Assembly: GCA_037893225.1 (NCBI GenBank)
Contig: JAZGUH010000557.1
Span: 155,964-219,963 of the forward strand
Reading direction: 5' to 3'
DNA: 64,000 nucleotides
Origin: Hippasteria phrygiana
Taxonomy: Eukaryota; Echinodermata; Asteroidea; Valvatida; Goniasteridae
The translations under genes were made by a program, and so were the position numbers. Within the stretch, counting starts at the first letter, position 1, and every line of letters begins with the position of its first letter. Of this stretch, positions 28,601 through 41,900 are shown in pieces. The notes beneath the pieces were generated by a model, which was given only the letters and a program-made list of their open reading frames with translations, did not search any database and was not told where the DNA came from.

Positions 28601-31600
28601 AACAAAAATTCATTCAAGTTAATACCCGGCTCATTCAATTTCGTTAGAAAATAAATGCTGAGCTACACCAGCATTCAAGAGTTAAAAAGGGTCATTCACT
28701 TTCAGCACTTGAGCATTCACTCTACAAATAAGATCATTCAAATTCAACTGGTCATTTAGTTCATTCAATTTCGTCAAAGCCAGTCACCGAGGCTGGTCAA
28801 CCATTCAATTTCATCAATGAGCAAACATTTTCCAAATGTTTGCATTCAAATTCGTTTGTGATGTATGCGCTTTCTGATTCGTATTTAATGGCAGGATACT
28901 CTAAGGAGAACTTCATTTCTACACTAGTTCCGAGCTAAACACACCTAGTAGGCCCTAAATAGACGATTTCTGAATCAAATATGGCAGCCCGTGGTCAATA
29001 CAGAAGAGTTAATAATGTAGATAGGGCGAGGCTTGTTGAGGCATTCGAGAACAACCAGGCTGACTACCTGGTCTTGGCAGACACTCTCGGCATCAAGAGG
29101 TCTACCGCAAGGTCCATCGTGGCTACCTACTTGCGTACTGGTCGCCACGAGAAGCTTCCTACTGGAGGAGCGCACAACAACAAGGTTGATCAGGAGAGGA
29201 GAGATGAGCTGGAGCGATTGCTTGACAACAACCCTCTACTAACACTAAATCAGATGAAAGAAGAGCTGGAACACTCTCTACCCGATAAACCGACCGTGTC
29301 TACCAGCACCATCGCAAGAACCCTGGACGGCATGCTCATGACCCTCAAATTAGCAGAGGACGTGCCCGATGCCCGAAACTCGCCCAGAGTTCTCGATATG
29401 CGTGCAGAGTACGCGCAGTGGTTCTTGCAGTACGGAGTTGTTGGCCACTGCGTGTTCATCGACGAAACGGGCTACAACATTTGGACGAGACGCTCCTTTG
29501 GAAGAGCCCCCCGCGGTATCCCAGCAAGACGCGTGGTTCATGCGCAACGCGGACGCAACTGCAACGTTACGTTTGCTGTTTCTGGGGAGATTGGTCTTGT
29601 TCACCACCGAATAGCCTTTGAGACTGTTACGAGAGAAAGATTCGAAGCCTTTCTAGCCGACACAGCTCGTGAGTGCGAAAACCTGTTCCCTGCAGATGAG
29701 CCAGTTTTTCTCGTTTACGACAACGCGAGGCCCCATGTACGCGCCCAGCTCCCAGCAGGAATCAACTAGCAGTTGCAGTTGAAGCGTCTACCACCCTACT
29801 CACCATTCCTGAACATGACTGAAATGGCACATTCATCATTCAAAGCTGGTGTCAAACGAGATTTGGCCCTCCCAGAATGGCAGGTACGAGTAGGAGACCG
29901 CGAGGCAGCACAAGAAGCAGGAGTCAATCTTCAACAGTGGAGAGGTGATCTCCTACAAGAACTGGCCCAACAGAATGTGGGAGAAATCACCCATGACAAA
30001 TGCGTGAGATGGTACAACAACAGCCAAACGTATATGCCGAGATGCCTAGCACGTCAGAACATTGATGGTTAAAGAAACAAGTTTGAGACAGAAACGAGTT
30101 TAAGATAAACGTACAAAGAATAAAAAAAGGGACCTGTGAAAAAAATTTCCACAGGGAAACAACATCATTATTCTAACGTACTCCCTTGTGAATATAAGCT
30201 CATGTTTATATAACAAATCCTTTGTAGATTTTCATTTTGACATGGTTGAAGGAGATGTCAAAAACATAATAACGACCCATACAAGCAATCTCAAAGCAAA
30301 ACCAAATCATTTTTAAGTGCCATAAGTTTGTAAAGTGTATTTTAGTGCCTTTAAGACACATATTTCATGTTTAGTCAAGGGGTAACAAAGGCACCAGTAA
30401 CAATTATTGCAATTAAGACAACAATAATTGAATGAAACGCATAACATGGAAATGCCTAACAGGGAACAAAAAATACCAGTAAAAGAAACATGTTTCACTT
30501 TAAGCTCAAATATGTCGTATCATAGGCCCTACTCGTGTTGAAGTTGAATGCTCGAATGTTGAAATCCGTTGCCCATAAATGAAAAAGAAAAAAACAACAG
30601 CTACAAAATCCTGAACGCTTCGATGACTCTGAATTTGATTGCACCTATTGCGAAAAGGTGGTATATATTCAACATAAGAATGGCGATCTTGTAGTCTTGA
30701 ATGCCTATTAACGAAATGGAATGAAAGTAATGGAATCATGGGTGCACGAAAACGAAATTGAATGCAATAATATCGAAAGAGAAACTCTAGTTTGATTGAA
30801 CTAGAAAAATCGCGTGAATTTGAAAGCGTGTTAATGAAATTGAATGAATTTTTGTTGTAATTGGCCGGGAAAACCTATAGTAAGATTTTTCTCAAACACT
30901 AAATACAAATAGGAATTTTGAAACAAACAGCAATTTGCTAATCTTAACCCCAACCCCCTTGGGCGCATGCAAAATCGTGTCAAATTGTTAAAATACTGAC
31001 ATCTTTAAGAAAGGTCTCTCGTTATCTGTACCTTATAGCTATGCAGGGTCGAAATTCCCATCTTGGCCATAACCTTGGCGATACCCTTCCCCGTGGCCAC
31101 CTTGAACCTCTCTGTAATATCCTCATCCATGTACACCCCTTCCCCCTCCTCCCGCCCCAGGAGGTTCTGGTCTCGCAGGCTCTGCACGCTCTCGTAGACG
31201 AGGTACGGGCAGATGGCATCAGCGCCGTAACCGAGGAGGAGGCACATGTGGTGCATCTCTCTGGCCTCTCCGGTCTCCACCACCAGGCCAACGCGCAGAC
31301 GCTGACGGGTCTTGATGAGGTAGTGGTGGGTGGCCCCCAGAGCCAACAGGGAACTGAAACGGATCAAAATAGGAAATATCGGAGTAAATAAAGTAAACAA
31401 GTAAACTGGCAGGAGCAGGACTTGAACCTGCGACCTCCAGAATACCGCACCGGCGTTCTACCAACTGAGCTATCTTGCACTTTGTTGGCAGTCTCCCAAA
31501 TTGTCAGTGTCTATATTATTACCCTAACAGTACTTGACCCATCGAAACCCAACAGCATGTTTGGTTGGAATCTGTTAGGATGGGTACTGGACCCCCAAAC

Positions 31601-32947
31601 TGATTGTCCTTTACACTGAGTTTGGCATACCACCAGAATCAGAGTCCAACAATTTGTGTGTACAGTTTACCATATGGTGTTGGAATTTGCAAGGAAGGGT
31701 ATGGTTCCTTGTAAATTATACGAGGGGGTTAGGGTTAAGAAGCTGTTCATCTAAATTATGGTAAATTGCCAGGAAATTTGTTGCCAATTTGGAATTTTTT
31801 GGCAATTATTTATTTTAGGTTTGAGATGACACCTCCACTCCCCCTGATAAACATTTCAGGAAGATCTAATCCCCCCCCCCCCCCCGAGATAGTAGTTGTG
31901 GAAAAAGTCAGGCCACTGCACACATCTATCAAATACGCATATGATAACCCCCCTCCCCATAAATATTTTCTCGCCATGACCACCAACAGTAAAAGACAAG
32001 TAAGCAAATACATTGCCAGGCAAACTGTCCAATTTGAATGAAAACCGGAAGCCACAGCGACACAATCTACAACATTTGTTACCTGACTGGTACGTGTTCA
32101 CGGCCGGCATTCCTATCGGAGAGCACCAACAGCGTATAACCATCATCCACAGCACTAGAACACTCACTGCATATTCGGTCGAGTGCAGGTACAAGACCGG
32201 AACAGCCCAACGCAATGGGGAAGGTGATGTCAATTGTTTTAGTCTGCGGACAAAAAGGACAAATCCTATTACACAATACTTGACTGAGAAGGCTCGACAG
32301 AGAAGCGGTGAGGCACACAAGCTTATCAATTAATACTTTTCAGTTGATATTTTTCACAAGGAAGTCGCCAATACAAGGAATTCGCCACTCTAGGTAAAGG
32401 GCTACAACAGAGGAGGTTGAGTTGGCCACATTTTAGGTTGCCAGTCCTACCACCCTTATGGTTTTCCTGGGTCCAGATCTAAATAGAGGATAAATCTTCA
32501 ATAGATACCAAAGCAATTATCCCTAGACCTATAGACCCAAGCGGGGTTAACGTCCACCATTGGTGAGACCAACTCACCCCCCCCCCTCCTTTCGTGGAGC
32601 GCTGTGGCCTCGTGGCTTAGTGTATTGAACTCAAGATCTCGGTGATACTGCAGATTGTGGGTTCGAGACTGGCTGGGGTCATGGTGCTTGTGTCCTTGAG
32701 CAAGGCACTTTGTCACAAGTTGCTTCACTCCACCCAGGAGTAAATGGGTACATGTGAGGGCAGTGATGGTTATGTGTTTGATTAGCCCATGTGCGCTTAA
32801 CTTGCAGCCGGGGCTGAGGTTTCAGGAATGATTAATGGGCCCGATGACCAGGGGTAATAATATTTGTAAAGCGCTTTGATCTTGCTAAAAGCACTTTGAT
32901 CTTGCTAAAAGCGCTTTGATCTTGCTAAAAGCGCTATATAAGAACCT

Positions 32948-32991
<44 letters not shown>

Positions 32992-35900
32992 TGAAGGGGG
33001 AGGCTAGCATGTGGGCCTAGTTAATCACTCACCTTCCATCCTCTGAAGGTAGTTGCCTTGATCACTTCCAGGTCATCTAGAGACAGTATGGGTGTATCTA
33101 GAAACAGTCTCTTACACTGCAGCTCACTCGGCTCAAGAATGTTGCTCTCTGGGCCAATGGGACATGCCTGGAAATAAAAACAACAAAAATGAGAGAACGA
33201 TAAATATGGATGCGACATAATCTGCAACAATGTTGAATCTTTAAATTGTAAGGTCCAAAGTCTAGAAATTAGAAAAGCAAAGGTGTGAAACTTTAGGAAT
33301 GTGATCGTCCCATGTATTTGTTACGTTAAGAGTTTAACCCTACTCCTGCTAAATTTAAAAAAAAAAAACGGTGGTAAAAGGCTGTTGTAATTTGTTGAAT
33401 TTAGCAGTCAGCAGATTCTACATGTAGCTAAATATACCTGTTGGATTTTGTCATATTTAGCGGGGCGGAAGTAGACTTCTAGTAATATATTTCATCAGTT
33501 GGATATCGTTGGAATGCCAGGGCTTATATACAAACAAATATCTGTTGTATCTTGTTGGATTCAGCAGGGTAGGTATAGAATGCCAAGACTGGTGTCTAGG
33601 TGGTATACTGGAGAATCAGACAAAATTTGCTGTTGAATTTTGTAGTATTTTAATTTAATTTGGTTCTATTTAGCAGGGATATATATAACACACTCAAGGG
33701 GGTTAAAACAAAATAAAAATATGTTCTCCAAAAAAAATGATTCTAGACATTAACCCCTTGAACCTGGGCATAACCGGGTATTTCATGGGGCGCCAGGCCG
33801 GGTTGTGCAGCGAAACGGAAACAAGAGACTTGTGCAGCCAAGCATAACGTACACAATATCCCAATAATGGATTGAAAATGCAGAAATTGGCACACATAGA
33901 CGTCAACCGGCCAGGTGGCAGTTTTTAATCCGCACATATTTGGGTCAACGGATGGCAAGGGGTTTAATAAGAGAAACCCTGTGATTATAAAGCTTCACCA
34001 TGGTAAATTACCATGAGAAATTTTGCAAGAGCGTTTGGAGGTTTGGACGAATTTTTCAACAACATACCAGCGACATGACAATGTGTTCCCGGATCGGATC
34101 GATGGGTGGGTTAGTGACCTGGGCGAAGAGTTGCTTGAAGTACTCAAACACCAGAGGATTACGCTCCGACAAGCAGGCCAGAGGGATGTCATTGCCCATA
34201 GAGCCAAGGGGCTCTTTCCTAAAGGTAACAGATAATATGCAGGATTTAAAACATGAAAATGAATCAAACTGAAGGGAACTGCTCACTGACTGGATTGTAC
34301 TGAAATATACAAAACAACTAAATCAGCTGGCCTAATGTTTTAACTTTAGCAAGTTCTTTCTCAAAGGATGTCTAACATTTTGAACTTAAGCAAGTTCTTT
34401 CGCAAAGACAAATGCCTTGTAGAAAAAAACTTAAGTTTGAAACATTGTGCCAGCTAATTTGGTTAACTTTGGAATTTTAAAACAATGGTACATTTGATTT
34501 GATATATTTCAACACATCATTCTTACAATTCTTACAATCATTTAAACAACAGAGTATATACAGCATTTAGATGATGACTAAAGGAGGCTGACAGAAAGCC
34601 GAAAGCTAGACAATTATTAGTTTGAGTTTAAAATAAATAATAATAATATAAAAAAAAACCCAAAAAAAAAACACACACATAAATTTCAAGTGAAATAATA
34701 GATATAAAATGTAAATAATGATGAATTATTACAGAATATTACTCATATATTACTTATATAATTAGTATTATTTAGTTAATATCAATACTATTAATTTCAG
34801 CAGACTTAACCAGCAATCAACATTAATTGCAATCTCCAGTAGGGGAGGGCAGCATGTGCCCCTCCCCCCCCGACTAGTTACACCACTGGTCTGAACTACA
34901 GCATATGAAACAAAGATAAAGCACAATTTGACAAATTGTCAGACTAAAATAGAAAGCACTAGGTAAATTCTATATGCATTTTAAACCTCAAAATATACGT
35001 CTCAAATATCAGTGGGGGATAGAATCTGTAAATTGTTCACCTGGCTCAACTGTACATAAAAGACAGAATTATTTTAAGTCTTCTTTCAAAACCTGGATTT
35101 CTGTGGGGTAGTTCAAAGGTTTCAAAGATTTGGTGTGGTAAAGTCTTTTTCAAATGTTTCCATGGTACAAGATAAACCTAACTTCTTTTTAGCAAAGTTA
35201 CAAAAAATTTACCAGGTTCGGGTGATTTAATTTTTTTTTAAATTTGTTCTGCAAGATTATCCCAGGAAAATCTTGGAGTGGTTTCTTACTTATTTTTGAC
35301 GATTGGCACGATCAGCATGTTCAAATGCTCCACGCTGTAGCCGAACATCGGCAGGCGGTGGTCGGTCTGCACGGAGGGATGTTTCGGATTGGTTGCCGGG
35401 GACGAGGGCTTGTGCGCTTTATACAGGTTGGACAATGTGAAGACCTGCTCTCGCAGCCACTTGCTGACGGGACGTTGCTTAGCGATGCCAAGTTTCAGCT
35501 CCTCATCCTTGGTAACCTCCCCGACGACGGTGTCAACCAATAGCATACGACCTGGCTTGAGTCGACCCTGGAAGACAGACCGATCCGTTAATTAAGCTCC
35601 GCCCTATATGACATATTGACTAATCACAGTGGTGCATGCACACAGCAGTCGTACTTTCCCAATACTTCCGAGGACAATGCTTTGTGTTTCCTATTGTTCC
35701 TTTAATATAACCCAACCCCATAGACTAAGCACGTATTTTTACGTCCGAGGACCGATTTTAACAAAAGACCGACTCCCGAGGACAAGAAAGATTCCTTTGT
35801 ATTTTCTTTCTCCTCTTGTCCTCAGACGTATACATATACAGAACCTGTACAAATATGCATACGCATGTCTGTCCGACACACATGTCGGACCGTAATCGCA

Positions 35901-38900
35901 GCTGTGATTGCTCAATACGTAAATGGGCGGGCTCAATGGAACGATCAATAGGAGACTTTTGAGACGCTGGTGGCAGCAGACATAACTGTCCTTTATGCTT
36001 GTTCTGAGCATGCGCACGTAGTTTTGAGCATGCACGCGTAGTTCTGAGCATGCACGCGAAGTTCTGAGTATGCGCACGACTGGTCAGAACAATGGAAAAG
36101 GACCGGTATGTCTGCTGCCACCAGTGTCTCAAAAATCTCCCATTGGTGAACCAGACCCAGTGACATAGCATAAAAGACACCTGACACAAACAAGAATGTG
36201 CATCAGTACAACAGGGGCGACTGTTGGAAAGGGAACAATCCGTACATTTCTGCAATTTTTTTAAAACAAAGTCGACTTTTGAGAAAATAATTTGTGTTTA
36301 CCTTCTGTGCCACATCAGCATGAGGGATGTCCGCTACTCCGACCTCACTGGCCATGATCATGAAGCCGGACTTGGTGATGCAGTAACGGGATGGACGTAA
36401 GCCATTACGGTCCAGAATCGCTCCGATGTACCGACCATCAGAAAACGTAAACAAGGCTGGCGGAGTATAGAAACAAAAAGACAATGGCAAAAATCTTATT
36501 TACTCCTTCTGGCCAGCTGTTATTAATGGGGTACTGGTATCCCAAGATGGGCTTGTGCAGCCAAGCATAATGAAAACAATAGCAAACAATGGATTGAGTA
36601 TGCACAGGAATGCGCGTATAGATGACAACCAGCCAGTTGTCGTTTTAAAACTGCGGCAATGGCTGTTGTCCGTATTCAAGAGGTTAAGATGGCCACAGTA
36701 AGATCCTTGGGTGGTGAGAGAATGGGAGGGCAATGCGTTTTATTAGATTTCTTAGAGACTCGTGAGAAAGCGTTCCTACCTGGCCCATCCCAGGGTTCCA
36801 TAGCAAAGGCTGCCCACTGGTAGAAATCCCTCTTATCTTGATTCATCAGATCATCGTTATGCCATGCCTCGGGAACCATGGTCATCACAGCCTAAACACA
36901 ACAAACACCGGAAAAATGAACAACAAAAACCAACAAAAACGATACTGAAATCAAACAAGGTTGTTTGTTGATTGTACATAGCCTTCCTACAAAGTTCCTC
37001 AAAGGTGGGTCTAGCTAAGGCGCTACATAAAGACCTTCTGGGAAGCACAATAAAATTAAACCAAAGAACCTTAAACCAAAGAACCTTAAACCAAAGAACC
37101 TCAAACCAAAGAACCTTAAACCAATGAACCTTAAACCAAAGAACCTTAAACCAAAGGACCTCAAACCAAAGAGCCTCAAACCAAAGAACCTCAAACCAAA
37201 GAACCTCAAACCAAAGAACCTCAAACCACAGAACCTCAAACCACAGAACCTTAAAAACCAAAGAACCTTAAAAACCAAAGAACCTTAAAAACCAAAGAAC
37301 CTTAAAAACCAAAGAACCTCAAACCAAAGAACCTCAAACCAAAGAACCTCAAACCAAAGAACCTCAAACCAAAGAACCTCAAACCAAAGAACCTCAAACC
37401 GAAGAACCTCAAACCAAAGAACCTCAAACCAAAGAACCTCAAACCGAAGAACCTCAAACCAAATAACCTCAAACCAAAGAACCTCAAACCAAAGAACCTC
37501 AAACCAAAGAACCTCAAACCAAAAAACCTCAAACCAAAAAACCTCAAACCAAAGAACCTCAAACCAAAGAACCTCAAACCAAAGAACCTTAAACCAAAGA
37601 ACCTTAAACCAAAGAACCTTAAACCAGGGCCCAATTTCATTGAGCACGCTTAGTACAGAATAGTGCTGAGCAATTTCTTCTGCTGAGCCAAAAAAAATAT
37701 TGTCGAAACCCCATTCACATGCAATTTTAGCCAGTAACCAATTTTTAAGCTTTCAAGCAGACTCATGTAAGGAGAATAGTAGGATCAATTTTAGGACTAG
37801 GACTTTGGAGGACAAAGTCAGGATAAAATAGGACTTTGGCGGAGTAATTTTTATTGATTTTCGCAGCATCACAAGCCTGTACTCAACATTTGTGCTCCGT
37901 CCTCAACTAACCTCTTGGAAGTAAAGTTGCAGTACTCCTGCACCCAAGCCCTTCATTGTGTGATTTTCATATGACAGTGTGTTATGAAAAATATTCAATG
38001 AGATTTTTCGGAGTTGTGGGACAAAAAGATATGAAACATAGGAAAAAAAGAAATGTCAAAAAAGTAGGAGCAAGGTAAAAAAAATAAGGAAAGAGTAAGA
38101 AGAGCAGGAATACTTGAAAGCCTCTATTTTTGCTAACTAAGACCAAGAGCTATAATAATGACCGCTTGTCTATTGCTAGGGCCTATGCCTGACGCTACCC
38201 ACGACCTTTGAACGTCTCACCCCACCCTTTGCATACCTCTGGAAGGGTCCGTCCTCCGGCCATGATCAGGAATTCCAGGACGTTGTCAAACTGGCCGGAA
38301 TCGGACATGCCATCCTCCACCACAGGGTAGAGCTGCTTGAGCTGGTCGCCGTAGACCCTGCTATACATGACGCCCTCGCGGGCATGCATGAGGTTGCTGT
38401 TACCGCGCAGCGAGTTGATCTCTCCATTGTGGGATATGAACCTGCAATTTATTAGTACAAAATGCAATTAAAACGACTACTCTTAAAAGACAGCCTTTGA
38501 GTAAAGCCAGCAAGGCCATTTTCAGCAGCTGTACAGACATTCCTATAGGCTGTAGACCCTGTCAACTAAATGCTTAATTTGTCAAAACATGCTGGTGGGT
38601 GGTTTTTGTTCTCAAACCACAATCCAAACATAATAATAGTACTGTTAGCCAGTTATACAATTCAGGCTTTGTAATGGCCTTGTCACACCAGGCAATTTTT
38701 TTACAAGCAACCTAATAGAGGCAACTAACAGCACTGCAGGCTAAAGGAATGCTTGAGTGGCACGGGATACGTTTCATCTGACAGTATATTGACATTCCTG
38801 GCTTGGAACAAATTGATGTAAAAGTTGAATGTGACATGGCAAGACAGCATATGCATAATGATCAGGGACAGATAGACCAAGAATTTTTGCAGGTGGGGGA

Positions 38901-41900
38901 GGGAGGGGGGGGGGGGGTTGACAGGTAGGTAGGAGTGGGAATCCAGCCGGATAGATTTTGTGCACATATATTAAAACTTTTTAAAAATCACTGACTGCAT
39001 CTGGTCTGAGACTATAACCAAGAAAAGAAAACATAAAAAAGAAAGATCGCTATCATAAAAGAAAAAGGAAAGAAATAAACAAATATTAAAAAAATGACGG
39101 GTTCGAACCTCCCAATTCACCCCTGATTATGTACACTATGTGTGCAGGATAGCATGGGTTTGTATTTGCATTCAATCGAGGACCTTCAAAAATAGAGGAC
39201 AATCCATGTATGTTCCCCAGGTGAGAAATGTCCTTGCTTGAAAAACAAATGAGGGTCCTTGCCAAAAAGTATGAACAATAGGAGGTCCCCAACTGAAGGT
39301 GTTTACAAAGTTGTGAGTACATGTACAAGATGGCATGTAGATTATGCATACTACGAATTAACTAAAACGTACACGGTTGAGAAACAAAGAAGGGGAGCTG
39401 TGGCCTTTTGTTTAGAAGAAGAATAAGTACGATTTGAAGCTTTGTATGGTGGGTACGATACGAGAAAGACTGAGATTGCGGGTAACACCCTGGAAGATGT
39501 GTGGTTCTGAAAAGAGTTACACACTCTCATCCCGGTTCTTTTCAGAACCACACATCTTCCTAGAAGAGATTTATTTCACATGGTGTTACCCGCAATCTCA
39601 GTCTTTCTCGTGGAAGAATAATGCAAACAAACAGACAGATGCAAACAAGCAAATAGACAGACAAACCTCATTGGATGGGCTCTTTCCCAGCTAGGGAAGG
39701 TGTTCGTGGAGAAGCGGCTGTGAACGTGGGCAAAATGGGTCTCAAAGTCATCCTCCTTGAAGTCAGTGAAGTAGTCAAACAGTTGCTTAGGTGTTAACAT
39801 GCCCTGAGGGAAAAATGCATAAAAAATAGAACCAAATTACATGTAAATTACCCATAGCATTTTGTAGAAAATTAGATATACAATTATTGATTGGTTCAGA
39901 TTCTTCAGAAAGGTCAAAGTATTTAGAGAAATAGGTCACTTGCACAGCATTACTGAAAAATTTGAAGAAAAAAAACACTACTTGAAGAATACATTTATTG
40001 TATTTATAATAAAAGTAGTGATATGAAAAATAAGTTGTGTGCGCTGTGTGTGAGTTGCTTTGAGTGCGTGTGCGAGCGTAAATTTACCTGGAGATGTTAA
40101 TTTTGAATAAAATTCTAAATTAAGAGGGCATTTCTGGTTCTAAGGAAAGCATGTAAGCAGTTGAGTTGAGTTTCTGTTCAGTTAAAATAAATGAGTTCCT
40201 TTCCTAACAATTTAGTTTACTGTGTCAATTGTATCAACTTCGTCTACTTTTCACACCTCTCACTTCACACAAAGTATCACTGGCTTATTAGCCCAAAACC
40301 CTGAAATGTTTATTCCGTTTTGAGAATGCACTTCTCTTAAAGCTTTTTTTATTGAAGAAAAAAGGTAATAGAGCAAAATACAAACTCGATCCACAACACT
40401 CGAAGAACAAAACTCTAAGAACAAAACTTCTCTTGAATGAAGTGCTTATTATTTTCCTCCTTTTGTGAATAATCTTTTATTAATATATTAAAGAGATGTA
40501 TTTTTGTGATTTCTATATTTGAAGGACTTGTGTCAACAGAAACAACGTTTTAGATTGTGTTCCGTTGCCATACACACACCCACATACTATCTGCAGACTT
40601 CTCAAACCCACACAACCATTTGAGGAGCTGTAAAATGCAGTACAGTAAACAATTAAATGATATAATTAGATTGTCATTTGACAACACTACTATACTGTAG
40701 AGACATGTGAAATCAAATTATGGTGTGATGGCCTAATGGATTGTTAATGGACTTCCGCTACAAACTGTTCCCGACGAGCAGTGTGAATATAATAGCTCGT
40801 GTAGATAATGTAGAGAGAACACGTTAGAAATTGACGTCACACCAGCAAATACTAATATATGTATGTCCCCTGGGGATATTGCTTTCAAAGAAAGAGAGTA
40901 GATGATGGGCAAGCTCCACGATAGAATTTTGATGAAAGATACAACTTACAAGAGATGTCTGGGTTTTTAAAACTATTTTTGTTGTTTTGGTTGTTTAGCC
41001 ATTTGGATATACTGAAACCGTGAATGTTCCTCTCTCAGCATTGGAAAATAGAAATGATCTCCAAACACATAACAAAAAAGATTTAGGGTCATAATTTTGA
41101 AATTTTACAAATGCACAAATCTATAGGAAAGTGCCACTTTTATCAATAATGCAAAGCCACAAATTTGAGCTTTTTTATTCTCTTTACAGATACTGACCGA
41201 TTGAATATTTTACAGGAGTCCCTTCGATGAATGAAACTGGGGGAGAGAAAATAGCACAAGGATGCTACATGATGTAATTGCAAAATTTCAAAACTACGCT
41301 TAGAAGATTTGTACTAACTTTGCAAAATAGCTTTAGTGAATTTGATTGGGCAGGACAATAAATATCTGTCAGCACTGCAACTGTGTAATAAGCCACATAG
41401 CCCAAATCTGTTTAGGAATTTTTTTGGAGTTTACAGATGCTCAATGGGATCAATAGGATATTGTTAAAGTTTTCATCCCAGAAACATTACTGTTTGTAAT
41501 ATTGCAGACCATAAGTTGAGTGATGCATTAAAAATATAGAGATATAAATGTGCTCTTTCAAATGCAAGTAGGAACATTTTTTTAATTTATTTGACTGCAC
41601 AGTGTAAACTGCTAACTTTTCAGTTTTATTTACACTGCCACAATAAAATCAGGGCGATTTTCCAAAATGCTCATTAACCCCTTGCGTACGGATGACGCCA
41701 TATGGCGCAAAAAAACAGTGCCACCAGGCTGGATGACGCCACTTGGCCGCTGTTTGTGCAGTTTCAATCCATTGTTGGATTATTGTGTATATGTTACGCT
41801 TGACTGCACAAACACATTGTAGCAGTTCGCTTGGCTGCCAGAGCCGCCGCCGCCGTAAAATACCGTACTCATGGGGTTAAGTGGTTTGTTTACTATAGTC

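Noticed and set aside
29250..29607. Minus-strand frames across the transposase
   Set aside because: Shadows of the plus-strand transposase frame, with no motif of their own.
37285..37647. Long (VLWFE)n and (FGLRF)n open frames
   Set aside because: Produced by the 15-bp minisatellite. All frames stay open simply because the unit lacks stops.
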